Shown one piece after another: positions 1-9,590 of a stretch of DNA of 64,000 nt (positions are counted from its first letter, which is position 1; each line of letters opens with the position of its first letter). Location: assembly GCF_900143015.1 (NCBI RefSeq), contig NZ_FSRT01000001.1, positions 1-64,000 on the forward strand. Reading direction: 5' to 3'. The translations under genes and the position numbers were made by a program. Source of the stretch: Fibrobacter sp. UWB11 (GTDB lineage: Bacteria; Fibrobacterota; Fibrobacteria; Fibrobacterales; Fibrobacteraceae). The notes beneath the pieces are model-generated. The model did no database searches, was not told the origin of the DNA, and saw only the letters and a list, made by a program, of their open reading frames with translations.

Positions 1-105
1 TGCTGTTCACGCCCGGAGCCATGTAACCGATCAACTGCCAGCCACCGGCCTTGCTTGCTTCAGAGAAGTATGCCTGCTGCAACTTCACGTAGGTTGTGGC
101 TAAAA
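1..105 (-). pseudogene. Type IV pilin-like fragment, 5'-truncated and cut by the window edge
   Basis: Read on the minus strand, one frame encodes ATTYVKLQQAYF, then GGWQLIGY and MAPG. This is clearly related to the middle of the intact pilin-like protein at 19.2-19.7 kb (GTYIKMQEAYI, then IGYKSPAG). The hydrophobic N-terminal helix with the prepilin cleavage motif is absent: upstream of about position 105 the similarity stops and the sequence becomes AT-rich and unrelated. The fragment continues off the left edge. It is probably a decayed paralogue joined to unrelated DNA. Confidence 0.5.
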
Positions 106-200
106 AGAGAAATTCACCATTCAAAATGGGGCATTTTAATTACAGCGAAAAATAAGTATATTGTTGAAAAACAAACGAACTCCTTATCAGGCAGGCAAAT

Positions 201-398
201 ATGAAAGATTTTCTCTACGCATATAGTGACGCTATTGATGAAAGCTATGAGAAAGGAGTAGAGAAAGAACGTGCTGATAGCAAAAAGAAAAGGGATGATG
301 CTATAAAAGCTTTGCTTGCTCAAAAAGTCCCTCCTGATATTATTGCTAATGCATACGGAATACCTGTTGGAGATGTTCTTGGTATAAAAGAAAAGTAA
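201..398 (+). pseudogene. C-terminal tail of an Rpn/PD-(D/E)XK transposase-like protein
   Basis: The 65-codon frame is highly charged (EKGVEKERADSKKKRDD) and ends in a small helix-turn-helix-like unit (KALLAQKVPPDIIANAYGI). This layout is typical of the C-terminus of the Rpn/YhgA-like recombination-promoting nuclease family. The nuclease domain that should precede it is missing and there is no convincing RBS. It is best read as a remnant left after deletion. The assignment rests on overall character only. Confidence 0.4.
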
Positions 399-418
399 TC
401 CGAAATTTTTTTGCGGCC

Positions 419-1663
419 TCAATTCAATATCACAAATGGAACCCAGCGTTTGTAGAATCGTTCTTGGAATTTTAAGGGCGAGAGAATGGGGTTGTGGTCA
501 CCTTGAACGATGAATCTTGTTTCGGGGTGTTTGCTTGCTAAATTAGCGATAGCCTTTAATGTTTGCGTTAATAGCTTTGTGTAGGCGGAATCTATTGCGT
601 TTGCATCGCTATTGTATATGCTTGAAAATCCTGGCAATGGGAATCTTGTATCGCTTGTGGTCCATGCAATAAAGTGCTTTTGTGTTGTGTCTACTAGGAT
701 ACGGTCTATTTTGTTTGCTATGACGTTGTCGCTTTGGTTGTTCCCGTAAAACACATCGCCAAAGCCTATGTTTGCTATGTATTTGTATCGCCTATGCATT
801 AAACTGTCTTGGCCGGACAGGAATGTGGTTCTGTAGCCGATGTTGGCAAATATTTGGGGCAAAAATGTTGTGTCTTTGCGACCCGTGGAATCGCGAGAAA
901 ATGACTGCATTAGGTCTTCGCGCTCGGCGGTACGGGTGCGGCTGTACATGCGATTATGTACACCGGCTTTTGTGATGGTTTTTCCGAAAATATCCAATTG
1001 AGAATCGAAACGATTTACATCAAGAGGGGTACCCCAACTTTCGACAAGGATAACGACGTTGTTGCGAGTGGTGTCGACGAAATTTCTTGTAATTGTGACG
1101 GAGTCGGTGACAATGTATTTGTTTTTGAAATTTTCACTGATGTTTAAACGAGAAACAGGTTTTGGTGCAATCCGTTCGATATAGTCAATTGTTGGTATTT
1201 CAGCAATTGGCTGAGAAGGAAATTGGTTGCTTGCTGCTAAATGAATAAATAAAGCTATAAATAAAATAAAGCAGATTGTGTTGGATTTATAGGGTTTTAT
1301 TTTCCAGACCATGGCAATAGAAAGTCCGCAGGTTGCAAAAGGAATAAATCCGTACCAACCTGTGCTCCAATTCTTGATAGCAAGCAGATTTTGCAAATCT
1401 ATCCAAGCCACCGCAAACAATGCGAAAACGTTGATTGCGAGTGATAATATCAGAATGGATTGCTTCGCGTTTTTATAAAACGCTCGCAATGACGTAGTCT
1501 CATTTGCTAATTTATTCTTTATGTAAATAATGAATAACAGCAGCGCGAAATATTCAAAGCCGAATAGTCCGCGAACAATGTCTTGGCCTTTTTCGAAGGT
1601 GAGCAAAAAGGGAACAATTGTAATGAGTGCGCTTGCTATTAGCGGGTATAGGAGACGTTGCAT
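419..1663 (-). CDS. LTA-synthase-like membrane sulfatase/phosphotransferase
   Basis: A 414-residue protein with about five N-terminal membrane helices (roughly residues 5-145) followed by an extracytoplasmic alkaline-phosphatase-superfamily domain. VVILVESWG supplies the usual acidic metal ligand, RTAERED resembles the segment carrying the catalytic Thr in LtaS/OpgE-type enzymes, and QGDHNP is the late GDH metal site. Such enzymes move phosphoglycerol or phosphoethanolamine onto glycans or lipids; the substrate here is unknown. Its ATG overlaps the TAA of the upstream gene (TAATG), so the two are probably translationally coupled. A second, longer family member lies at 11.1-12.8 kb. Confidence 0.7.
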   Translation of the reverse strand: MQRLLYPLIASALITIVPFLLTFEKGQDIVRGLFGFEYFALLLFIIYIKNKLANETTSLRAFYKNAKQSILILSLAINVFALFAVAWIDLQNLLAIKNWSTGWYGFIPFATCGLSIAMVWKIKPYKSNTICFILFIALFIHLAASNQFPSQPIAEIPTIDYIERIAPKPVSRLNISENFKNKYIVTDSVTITRNFVDTTRNNVVILVESWGTPLDVNRFDSQLDIFGKTITKAGVHNRMYSRTRTAEREDLMQSFSRDSTGRKDTTFLPQIFANIGYRTTFLSGQDSLMHRRYKYIANIGFGDVFYGNNQSDNVIANKIDRILVDTTQKHFIAWTTSDTRFPLPGFSSIYNSDANAIDSAYTKLLTQTLKAIANLASKHPETRFIVQGDHNPILSPLKFQERFYKRWVPFVILN

Positions 1664-3402
1664 TATTCGGCCTCCTTTGATTGTTTTTGTTCTGTGTGTA
1701 CTAGGCGGTATTTGTAAAATGTCATTTCTCCAATGGCATTGATTGAGTCTATGGCTACGCTGTCGTAATAGTGGCGTTGTAAGAAGTCAACCAAATGAGG
1801 TTCGTTTAGAACAATGACGTTGTCGTGTACAACATCTTTGATGGGATTGGTTATTCCGTAATCTTTTAGAGTTGCTGTGATTTCTGGCAGGTATGGAGTC
1901 CAATAACCAAAAGAAATTGTATTGCGATAGGAACCTGTAGGCGAGGCTAGGTAGGGTGGGTTGCGGTGGTGGCTGAATCGCATAAATGCGTTCATGCTCA
2001 GTAGAAATATTTTGTCGGGTTGCGAGTCAATGTATTCAAAGACTTTGTTGTAATCGGTTGTGTCTTCGATGGCGAGGGTTTTTAGTTCGCCTGTTGATGG
2101 ATTGCGAACAATTTCTCCTGAAGTCGCATATGTGTATATGTTGAATAATGCGATAATCGCCAATACTGCATAAATTATTTTAGGGGGCAACGTAAACTTG
2201 AACTGCCCCATTAGGGGAATGGCAAGTACCGCTGCATAAAGCCAAAATCCACTTTCGACGCGGTAAACCAAGCGCCCGATATACATGAGATACGCCATTA
2301 ACGAAAGAATTGCACCAAAAGAGCACCATAGATAAAAAAGTTTTTTCCGGTTGGTGCAGTATGCGATGATGCAGAATGTAAACCATGCCCAAAACATGGG
2401 GGATCGCAAAGAGTTCGATAGTGAGTTTAATAAACTGCGGGGGATTCTCCAAGATTCAATTTTATCTTTGTAAGGTGTGATTATGTCTGTATAGCGTTTG
2501 ATGCTGTCAACGGAAAATACTTGCGTATCGTAAAAGTTCCAGTCTGTGAGCATGTGAAAATCGTTGCCACTCAGTCCGAATTCCTCGGCATCTTCGTAAA
2601 CGGCATTTTGGTTGTAACTTTTGTTGTCGGCTAATGCGACTCGTGGCCCTTGAAATTTGTTGAAGGCTTCGTATTCGGGCGCTTTGTATATGCTTTGATC
2701 GAATGTGTGTAAGGCAAATGCAGATACAAATAAAATTACTAATCCGGTGATTGTTTTTTGCTTGTTTGCCCAACATTGCTTGAACATAAAAAGTAGGCAA
2801 ATGCAGAAGAATGGCATGCCCATAAGAAACGCCTGCCAACGCATTACGGAACCCCATAGCATTAGTATTATGCCCAAAATAAACGGGGCTGCAGTTTGAA
2901 GTTTTTTCCAAACATCATTGCGAGCCCCGTCAGGGGCGTGGCAATCCATTATTTTTTTCTCCGAAATAACTCCATATGCAAACAAGAGCATTCCTGCCGC
3001 GCTCAAAATAGAGGCGCATTGCGTAAATTGCACTACAAGATAAAAATCACTTGCGAATAATGCCGTAAACAGCGTCGCGAGAATCGTTCCCCATCGTTCT
3101 CCACAACGTTGCAACAGTACGTAACTGATGACTGTAAATGAGAGGAATACTGAAAACATCTCACCGATGTAGTACCATCCGATTTTGGGGAACAGGTGGT
3201 ACAAAGGCAACAGTGCGTATCCGTAAATGGCGTTTACGAAAATCAAGTGCGGATTATATTCTGTGCCAAGGGCTCCGGTGAGCCGGGCTGCCATAAAGTA
3301 ATCATCGATGGCCCCAAATTTAAGGTCACCGAAGATAAGGCAAAGTGCGAGAAAGAATAGATTAATAGCAACTGAAAAAATGAGAGCTCTTTTTATTGGC
3401 AT
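1663..3402 (-). CDS. Polytopic membrane protein, GT-C-like
   Basis: A 579-residue protein with about ten hydrophobic segments spread over the first 430 residues and a soluble C-terminal part. An acidic motif follows the first helix (FGAIDDYFMAARLTG), a position where lipid-linked-sugar-dependent GT-C glycosyltransferases carry catalytic acids. I do not recognise a named family. It is the first gene of a two-gene minus-strand unit with the sulfatase-like protein, which suggests a joint role in envelope glycan assembly or decoration. The promoter must lie in the short divergent gap before the HipA-like gene. Confidence 0.55.
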   Translation of the reverse strand: MPIKRALIFSVAINLFFLALCLIFGDLKFGAIDDYFMAARLTGALGTEYNPHLIFVNAIYGYALLPLYHLFPKIGWYYIGEMFSVFLSFTVISYVLLQRCGERWGTILATLFTALFASDFYLVVQFTQCASILSAAGMLLFAYGVISEKKIMDCHAPDGARNDVWKKLQTAAPFILGIILMLWGSVMRWQAFLMGMPFFCICLLFMFKQCWANKQKTITGLVILFVSAFALHTFDQSIYKAPEYEAFNKFQGPRVALADNKSYNQNAVYEDAEEFGLSGNDFHMLTDWNFYDTQVFSVDSIKRYTDIITPYKDKIESWRIPRSLLNSLSNSLRSPMFWAWFTFCIIAYCTNRKKLFYLWCSFGAILSLMAYLMYIGRLVYRVESGFWLYAAVLAIPLMGQFKFTLPPKIIYAVLAIIALFNIYTYATSGEIVRNPSTGELKTLAIEDTTDYNKVFEYIDSQPDKIFLLSMNAFMRFSHHRNPPYLASPTGSYRNTISFGYWTPYLPEITATLKDYGITNPIKDVVHDNVIVLNEPHLVDFLQRHYYDSVAIDSINAIGEMTFYKYRLVHTEQKQSKEAE

Positions 3403-3446
3403 GTGGAAAATATATATTATATAATTGAAGTATAGGTATTATTGTA

Positions 3447-4592
3447 ATGTCAAATGTAATCTACACCTTGATAAACAGGGAAACGCCCCTTTGCGACTTC
3501 GTGATAGAAGGAGAGGGGGAACTTGAGCTTTGCAAGATTGTAAAGACGTATTCGCTGTTGCCTTTTTGGTGCGAAAATATCGATTCGTGGGTGGCTGAAA
3601 GAAGTGCTGCGAAACATCGTGCCCATGTGAACCGAATCTTGGAACTGTGTGGCGGAAAAACGAAGAGTGGTTTTATTGCGCTGACACATTGTCTTTCGCT
3701 GACCGACACGCTTTGGGTCAAGAGCGAACGAGAGAATGTTACGTGGAAAGATGTAAACTTGTACGAGAATAAATTTGATGAGGTTATCTCGAAACTCTCG
3801 TTCGATGGAAATGGTTTGTTTGGAATGCAGATGACGACCACTTCTCCGGAACTTACAACGGATGGTGCTTATGATAAATGTTGGCTGAATGAACAGGACG
3901 GAATTCATCTTATTAAAACAGGAAGTTCTGGAGCAAGGAATGCTGGGCTAGAGCCTTATGGTGAAGTGCTCGCGAGCCAGGTCTTTGAAAAAATTTGCGA
4001 TTCTGTGAAATATATTTTTAGAAGATTTGATGGTAGGGTTGTTTCGGATTGCAAACTTTTCACATGCCAGGAATTTGGTTATCGTCCGATAGCGTTGTTT
4101 TATAAGGAACGTTTGACGCTTCCACGATTGCTTGAAATTTACCGTGAGATGAATTACGAAGATGCGTTTAGGCGTATGGTTGTGGCGGATTGTATTACGC
4201 TCAATTCTGACCGGCATTTCGGAAATTTTGGATTCTTAGTGAAAAACGAAACATTCGAGCGAACTGCAATTAATCCATGCTTTGATTTTAATATGGCCTT
4301 TGTGCCGTTGTCTGAAGAGGGTTTTGATTTTGGCAAACGAGCTGATGGCTCGGAGTGCAATTTTGACGAATACCTTTCAAAACGGGGGCCTGTAATTGGT
4401 AGCGACTACGTAGCTCCAGCTCGCGCGATCTTGACTCCTGAAATCAAGAAATGCGTAGAAGAAATCCGCGAAACATCGCTGACAGTCCCTTGCGATGAAC
4501 GATTTACCGAAAAAAGGCTCTTGCAGATGAACATGATAAAGAATGTGCAATGTGAGAGAATTTTGGGCTTTGACTCAAAGTGGAAATTCTAA
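3447..4592 (+). CDS. HipA-like serine/threonine kinase
   Basis: A 381-residue protein. The HipA-type catalytic loop is visible at residues 253-260 (NSDRHFGNFG, catalytic Asp255), followed by the metal-binding segment FDFNMAF. HipA/CtkA-family kinases phosphorylate protein targets, classically glutamyl-tRNA synthetase in persistence modules. No HipB-type helix-turn-helix partner lies beside it, and the N-terminal half does not look like a classical HipA N-subdomain, so a stand-alone kinase of the CtkA/HipT type is likely. It is 6 bp from the first glycosyltransferase, so it may be cotranscribed with the glycan genes. Confidence 0.65.
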   Translation: MSNVIYTLINRETPLCDFVIEGEGELELCKIVKTYSLLPFWCENIDSWVAERSAAKHRAHVNRILELCGGKTKSGFIALTHCLSLTDTLWVKSERENVTWKDVNLYENKFDEVISKLSFDGNGLFGMQMTTTSPELTTDGAYDKCWLNEQDGIHLIKTGSSGARNAGLEPYGEVLASQVFEKICDSVKYIFRRFDGRVVSDCKLFTCQEFGYRPIALFYKERLTLPRLLEIYREMNYEDAFRRMVVADCITLNSDRHFGNFGFLVKNETFERTAINPCFDFNMAFVPLSEEGFDFGKRADGSECNFDEYLSKRGPVIGSDYVAPARAILTPEIKKCVEEIRETSLTVPCDERFTEKRLLQMNMIKNVQCERILGFDSKWKF

Positions 4593-4598
4593 TTTAGT

Positions 4599-5651
4599 AT
4601 GTCTAATCCATTGGTTTCTATTGTAGTTCCTGTTTACAATGCTGCGCAAACCCTTGAAAAGTGCGTTGGTAGTTTGACTACGCAGACTTTTGGCAAAATA
4701 GAGATTTTGCTTGTTAATAATGGATCTACTGATAATAGCTTAGATGTTTGCAAGAATTTTGCTGCTAAAGATTCTCGTATAAAAGTTATAGACCACTATG
4801 AAAAAGGGGTGTCTACGGCTCGTAATCGAGGAATTGAAGTCTCTTCTGGCGATTATGTAATGTTTGTAGATGCCGATGACTGGATTGATACGAATGTCTG
4901 TGAAGTTTTTGCAAATTTGAATTCAAAGTACAATTATGACTTGTTCTGTTTTTCTGCCCTGTATCGTAAGGAGAATAAGTCTGTAGAGTCCTTCTTATAT
5001 GCAGAGAATGTTGATTTACTCAGTCCTGAGCAAAAAGAATCTCTTCAAATTAAGGTTCTTTCGCCACAAGCGCCAAAGTTGGATTATAAGGTGAATACGC
5101 GTTTTGCTGGTAGCGCATGCGGTAAGTTCTATAAACGAGAAATCTTGCAAAAAAACAATCTTCGTTTTGCTACAGAAACGACTATAAGCGAGGATTGCCT
5201 TTTTAATACATTGGCGTTAGATTATTTCTGTCGTATTGGTTATACAAAAGATTATTTCTATTATTATGAACAGCATGACGACTCGGCTCAAAATAGTTAT
5301 CGTCCGAATAGCGATAAATATTTTGGTTTTGTAATAAATCAAATGCAAAAATGGCTAATGGCAACGCATAAAAGCCAAAGATTTATAGACGCAGCAAATT
5401 GCCTTTTTATTCATTATTTGTTTGGGATAATGAAAGAGGATGTATTTCATAAAAACAACAAACTTTCTTTTATTATACGAAAAAATCGTTTGAAAGAAAT
5501 TTTATCATATAAAGTCTTTTATTACATTATCAATAGCGTAAATACGTTATATTTTTCTGCATCCGAACGAATTGTATTGTATCTGATGAAGAAAAAATGC
5601 TACTCTTTGTTGTCTCTTTTATTTTGGTTGTATTGTCGCAATGATTTTTAA
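4599..5651 (+). CDS. Family 2 glycosyltransferase
   Basis: A 350-residue GT-A protein. It begins with the standard GT2 segment SIVVPVYNAAQTLEKCV, continues with NNGSTDNS, and carries the nucleotide-sugar/metal motif MFVDADDWI near residue 90. It would transfer a sugar from a nucleotide donor to a lipid-linked glycan at the inner face of the membrane. It opens the plus-strand polysaccharide operon; the next gene follows after 11 bp. Donor and acceptor cannot be read from sequence. Confidence 0.85.
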   Translation: MSNPLVSIVVPVYNAAQTLEKCVGSLTTQTFGKIEILLVNNGSTDNSLDVCKNFAAKDSRIKVIDHYEKGVSTARNRGIEVSSGDYVMFVDADDWIDTNVCEVFANLNSKYNYDLFCFSALYRKENKSVESFLYAENVDLLSPEQKESLQIKVLSPQAPKLDYKVNTRFAGSACGKFYKREILQKNNLRFATETTISEDCLFNTLALDYFCRIGYTKDYFYYYEQHDDSAQNSYRPNSDKYFGFVINQMQKWLMATHKSQRFIDAANCLFIHYLFGIMKEDVFHKNNKLSFIIRKNRLKEILSYKVFYYIINSVNTLYFSASERIVLYLMKKKCYSLLSLLFWLYCRNDF

Positions 5652-5662
5652 AAAGGTGTAAT

Positions 5663-6649
5663 ATGCATAATCCTCTTATTTCTGTTGTTGTTCCCGTATA
5701 CAATGTCGAACAATATATAAGAGAATGCGTTGACAGCATTGTTTCTCAAACATATTGTCATTTGGAAATTGTTCTTATTGATGATGGGTCTCTGGATAAT
5801 TGCCCTGTGATTTGTGATGAATATGCAAAAAAAGATAGTCGCATCAAAGTGATTCATCAAAAAAATGGGGGACTTGCGAAGGCGAGAAATGTTGGTATTG
5901 AAAATTCAAGTGGAGAATATATAACATTTATTGATAGCGATGACTATATTGCTTCAAATTACATTGAAATATTGTATAGGGGAATAATAGAAAACAATGC
6001 CGACGTATCAATAGCTTCGTTTCGATCGTTTGAAAAAAATAATACCGCTGTTATTGAAGATTCTTCTTGCCAGTTTGCAACAATATCGAAAAAAAGATGT
6101 TTTGAAAATTACACGTCTATTTTTACAAATCCTTTTGTCTCTGCTTGGAATAAATTATACAAAAGAAATTTATTTTCAAATATAAGATTTCCAGAAGGGA
6201 AATTGTATGAAGATGCTTTTACGACGTATAAAATATTTGATGTCTCACAAAAAATTGTCTTCACTTCTTCTGTTCTCTATTTTTATCGATTAAACCCTGA
6301 TAGTATTATGGGACAATCTTTTAGAAAGAAACATTTAGAAATGATAGACGCTTTTCGAAGCGGTTTCGATTATTTTGAAAAAAAAAATGAAAAAGACATA
6401 TCAGAATTGTTTATTGCGCCATTGTTGATGCGTGAAATTTATTGCTGGTGGGGGGTAAAAAAACTTTTAAAAGATGATAATTTGGCGAAGAAAATATTAG
6501 ACGATTATAAAAAAGATTCTAAAAATTTAGAATATACAAAGGATATAGGATTTATTTGGTTTTTGATATTCAAAATAATTGCATTTTGTCCGTGGCTATA
6601 TGTTTGCTATAGAAAAATAAGCCCTAGTTATATGGGGGATAGAAAATGA
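5663..6649 (+). CDS. Family 2 glycosyltransferase
   Basis: A 328-residue GT2 enzyme with SVVVPVYNVEQYI at the N-terminus, LIDDGSLDNC, and the DXD-type motif FIDSDDYI near residue 93. It is a close relative of the GT2 proteins before and after it, as expected for an O-antigen or capsule cluster where each transferase adds one residue. A purine-rich RBS (AAAAGGTG) precedes the ATG. Its stop overlaps the start of the next gene by four bases (ATGA), indicating translational coupling. Confidence 0.85.
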   Translation: MHNPLISVVVPVYNVEQYIRECVDSIVSQTYCHLEIVLIDDGSLDNCPVICDEYAKKDSRIKVIHQKNGGLAKARNVGIENSSGEYITFIDSDDYIASNYIEILYRGIIENNADVSIASFRSFEKNNTAVIEDSSCQFATISKKRCFENYTSIFTNPFVSAWNKLYKRNLFSNIRFPEGKLYEDAFTTYKIFDVSQKIVFTSSVLYFYRLNPDSIMGQSFRKKHLEMIDAFRSGFDYFEKKNEKDISELFIAPLLMREIYCWWGVKKLLKDDNLAKKILDDYKKDSKNLEYTKDIGFIWFLIFKIIAFCPWLYVCYRKISPSYMGDRK

Positions 6650-7380
6650 TTCCTAAGGTTATTCATTATTGTTGGTTTGGACACAAGCCCCTTCCTCCAT
6701 TAGCTTTAAAATGTATTGCTTCTTGGAAAAAATATTTACCAGATTATGAGATAAAAGAGTGGAATGAACAAAATTTTGATGTTGCTCAAATTCCGTATGT
6801 AGAACAGGCTTATAAAAATAAAAAATATGCGTTTGTAAGTGATTTTGCTCGGTTCAAAATTATGTATGAATATGGAGGGGTATATTTTGATACCGATGTT
6901 GAAGTTATTAAACCATTAGATGATATTATAGAAAAAGGTTCCTTTTTGGGGATGGAGGCTGGAGAATCGGATGGTGCTTTATACTGTAATGTTGGTTTGG
7001 GATTTGCATGTGTTCCTAGATTAGGTTTGTGTAAAGAAATGATTGACTTGTATGGTTGTCTGAATTTTTATGAGGATGGTCGTTGTAATTTAAAGACTGT
7101 GGTTCAGTATTTTTCAGAGATTCTTATGAAAAAGGGAATTAGACTTTCTTTGGATATTGTAAAATATGAAAATGTATATATATATCCGCCAGAATTTTTT
7201 TGCCCCAAATCATACGAAAGTGGAAAAATTCGACTGACAGAAAATACTCGCACTATACATCATTATGCCGCATCATGGCATGGACCTAAAGAAATCCTTA
7301 TGCGAATTTTAACTCGTTTTTTTGGGACAGAAAGAATTGTTGCTTTTTGGAAACGGTATATGAGTCTGTTTGGTAAATGA
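6646..7380 (+). CDS. DXD-motif glycosyltransferase, capsular polysaccharide type (GT32-like)
   Basis: A 244-residue protein starting with IPKVIHYCWFGHKPLP, followed by WKKYLPDYEIKEWNE and the substrate/metal-binding segment YGGVYFDTDVEV (DXD around residue 85). This order is diagnostic of the OCH1/GT32-like 'glycosyltransferase sugar-binding region containing DXD motif' family common in capsule loci. It overlaps its neighbours on both sides by ATGA, so it is produced in step with them. Confidence 0.85.
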   Translation: MIPKVIHYCWFGHKPLPPLALKCIASWKKYLPDYEIKEWNEQNFDVAQIPYVEQAYKNKKYAFVSDFARFKIMYEYGGVYFDTDVEVIKPLDDIIEKGSFLGMEAGESDGALYCNVGLGFACVPRLGLCKEMIDLYGCLNFYEDGRCNLKTVVQYFSEILMKKGIRLSLDIVKYENVYIYPPEFFCPKSYESGKIRLTENTRTIHHYAASWHGPKEILMRILTRFFGTERIVAFWKRYMSLFGK

Positions 7381-8540
7381 GTAATGTTATGAATGAAAAA
7401 CATAAAATAGGCTTGGTAACATTGTATAGAGAAAATTATGGCTCTATCCTCCAGTGCTACTCTCTTAAGTTTTTTTTGAACTCATTAAACAATGAATGTG
7501 ATGTATTATATTTGAAAGATGATGAGAATTTATTTCATCTTGATGTAATAAAAAGAAAAATAAGAACCTTAATAAATATTATCTTTAATCCTTCGTTTTT
7601 ACGCTTTCTTTTTTTCAGCAAACTTGGTTTGAATAAAAGAAATTTGACTAAGGGATCTGAATCTAAAATGGATGTTTTTGTGGACTTATTTTTGCAACCA
7701 AAATGTGTTTTGTCTACTGATTTGAAAAAGAAAGAGTGGCTGAATCAGTATGATAACTTTGTCGTGGGAAGTGATCAAATATGGAATGTTTGCCATATTG
7801 TCAAACCGTTTTATTTTCTCCAATTTGCTCCAAGAAAAAAAAGGATTGCTGTAGCGGTTAGCTTTGGAATATCAAAGATTCCTTGGATTAATCAGAAAAA
7901 TTTGCGAACAGCTTTGAATGGGTTTGATTTTATTTCTGTTCGAGAAGAAACGGGTGTTGAAATTGTAAAAAAGTATTCAAAAGCAAATGTTTGTCGTGTT
8001 GCAGATCCAACTTTTTTATATGATGCCGATGAATGGCGTGACATTGCTAAAAATACGAAACCGATTCAGAAAAAGTATATTCTTTTTCATTTTTTAAATG
8101 AACCAGAACAGGTTGCTGTTGAATCTGTGAAGTGGCTTTCCGAACATCTAGATTTAGATGTGGTTGCTGTTGGCTATTGGCATAAAGTGTTAAACACGGT
8201 TGATAGAATAAATTTAAAAGAGGAGGGACCTTTGGGATATGCGTCTCTAATAGACAACGCTGAATATATTTTAACGGATTCTTTTCATACGTGTTTATTT
8301 TCCATTAACTTTGAAAAAAAATTTTTTGTATTTAGCCGACGGTATGTTATGTTATCTCAAAATAGCAGAATTTATGATATGCTCAATCGGTTCGCTTTAC
8401 AGGATCGATTGATTTCTGATATAGAAAATCTAAAAAATAAGTATTTGGAGAATCTTCCGAAACATGTGAAAAATATTATTGAAAAAGAGAGAGCTGATAT
8501 ACGCAATTTTGTAAAGAAGTCGATTCTGAAAAACTCGTAA
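7377..8540 (+). CDS. Polysaccharide pyruvyltransferase family protein
   Basis: A 387-residue protein. Its N-terminus (IGLVTLYRENYGSILQCYSL) and the later segments FVVGSDQIWN, FISVREETG and ILTDSFHTCLFSINF are the hallmarks of the polysaccharide pyruvyltransferase fold (CsaB/WcaK superfamily). Members either ketalise sugars with pyruvate or act as GT-B-type transferases. It overlaps the preceding DXD transferase by four bases and lies inside the polysaccharide operon, so a role in decorating the repeat unit is likely. Confidence 0.8.
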   Translation: MSNVMNEKHKIGLVTLYRENYGSILQCYSLKFFLNSLNNECDVLYLKDDENLFHLDVIKRKIRTLINIIFNPSFLRFLFFSKLGLNKRNLTKGSESKMDVFVDLFLQPKCVLSTDLKKKEWLNQYDNFVVGSDQIWNVCHIVKPFYFLQFAPRKKRIAVAVSFGISKIPWINQKNLRTALNGFDFISVREETGVEIVKKYSKANVCRVADPTFLYDADEWRDIAKNTKPIQKKYILFHFLNEPEQVAVESVKWLSEHLDLDVVAVGYWHKVLNTVDRINLKEEGPLGYASLIDNAEYILTDSFHTCLFSINFEKKFFVFSRRYVMLSQNSRIYDMLNRFALQDRLISDIENLKNKYLENLPKHVKNIIEKERADIRNFVKKSILKNS

Positions 8541-8559
8541 TTTTTTAAAGAGGTGCGAT

Positions 8560-9570
8560 TTGAACTGTAATGTGGTAGAAAAAGGTTGTGTTAGTATTAT
8601 TGTTCCCATTTATAATGTAGAACGTTTTTTGGATAAGCTGATTTTATCACTTATTCAGCAAACATATAAAAATTTAGAAATTATTCTGATTGATGATGGG
8701 TCACAAGATAACAGTGGCTCTATTTGTGATTGTTATGCGAAACAGGATAATCGGATTAAGGTTGTTCATAAGGAAAATGGAGGCGTAAGTAGTGCTAGAA
8801 ATTTTGGCTTGGATATCTGTTCCGGGGAGTACATTTCTTTTATAGATGGAGATGATTGGGTAGAACCGGATTATATAGAGTATTTACTTTCTGTGATGAA
8901 TTTTGCCAATGCAGATCTTGCGTTCTCGGATAAAAACTTTACAACACGAGATAGAACGCAAAATACTAAAGATTTTTATGAAGTATGGGATAGAGAGAAA
9001 ACAGTGGCTTTGTTTCTCTATCCGGGAATTGCGATTGGTTGTTGGAATAAAATTTATAGAAGGAAATTTTTATGCGATCATGATATCCGATTTAAAATGC
9101 AACGTTCTGGAGAGGGAATGCATTTTATTGTGACTGCGGCTCAATACGCAAAAAATATTGGTGTTGGCCATCGCAAAATATATAATTATCGCCTCAATAA
9201 TGAGAATAGCGCTGTTACAAAGTATAATTTAGATATGGGTATATATGCGCAAAAAAGTATTAATGCCATTTCTCGAGAACTAATTTTAAAAACGCCTGTT
9301 GTTTTGAATGCTGTGAATTGGCATATATGGAAAAATTATGGTTATATCCAATTTCTTATTGTTGCTACAGATTCCTTGAAAAAAAATAGGAATTTGTTTG
9401 ACAGATGCCGTAAATACATGCTGTTGAAATTACCTTCTGTTTTGATTAAAAGTAAAGTTAGTTTGAAAATAAAGTTATTTATGGTGTTACAAACTTTTTT
9501 CCCCATATCTTGGGTGAAATTTCAAATAAAAGCATCGCAGGATGCTTTGAAAAAAGATGTTATGTTGTAG
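8560..9570 (+). CDS. Family 2 glycosyltransferase (TTG start)
   Basis: A 336-residue GT2 enzyme: VSIIVPIYNVERFL, LIDDGSQDNSG and the acidic motif FIDGDDWVEPD near residue 90. No ATG lies upstream of the conserved domain. The chosen TTG sits five bases after an AGAGGT ribosome-binding sequence, which decides the start; a GTG four codons later is the alternative. Third GT2 of the operon. Confidence 0.83.
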   Translation: MNCNVVEKGCVSIIVPIYNVERFLDKLILSLIQQTYKNLEIILIDDGSQDNSGSICDCYAKQDNRIKVVHKENGGVSSARNFGLDICSGEYISFIDGDDWVEPDYIEYLLSVMNFANADLAFSDKNFTTRDRTQNTKDFYEVWDREKTVALFLYPGIAIGCWNKIYRRKFLCDHDIRFKMQRSGEGMHFIVTAAQYAKNIGVGHRKIYNYRLNNENSAVTKYNLDMGIYAQKSINAISRELILKTPVVLNAVNWHIWKNYGYIQFLIVATDSLKKNRNLFDRCRKYMLLKLPSVLIKSKVSLKIKLFMVLQTFFPISWVKFQIKASQDALKKDVML

Positions 9571-9590
9571 ATGTCTGTTGAAGGTTTTGT

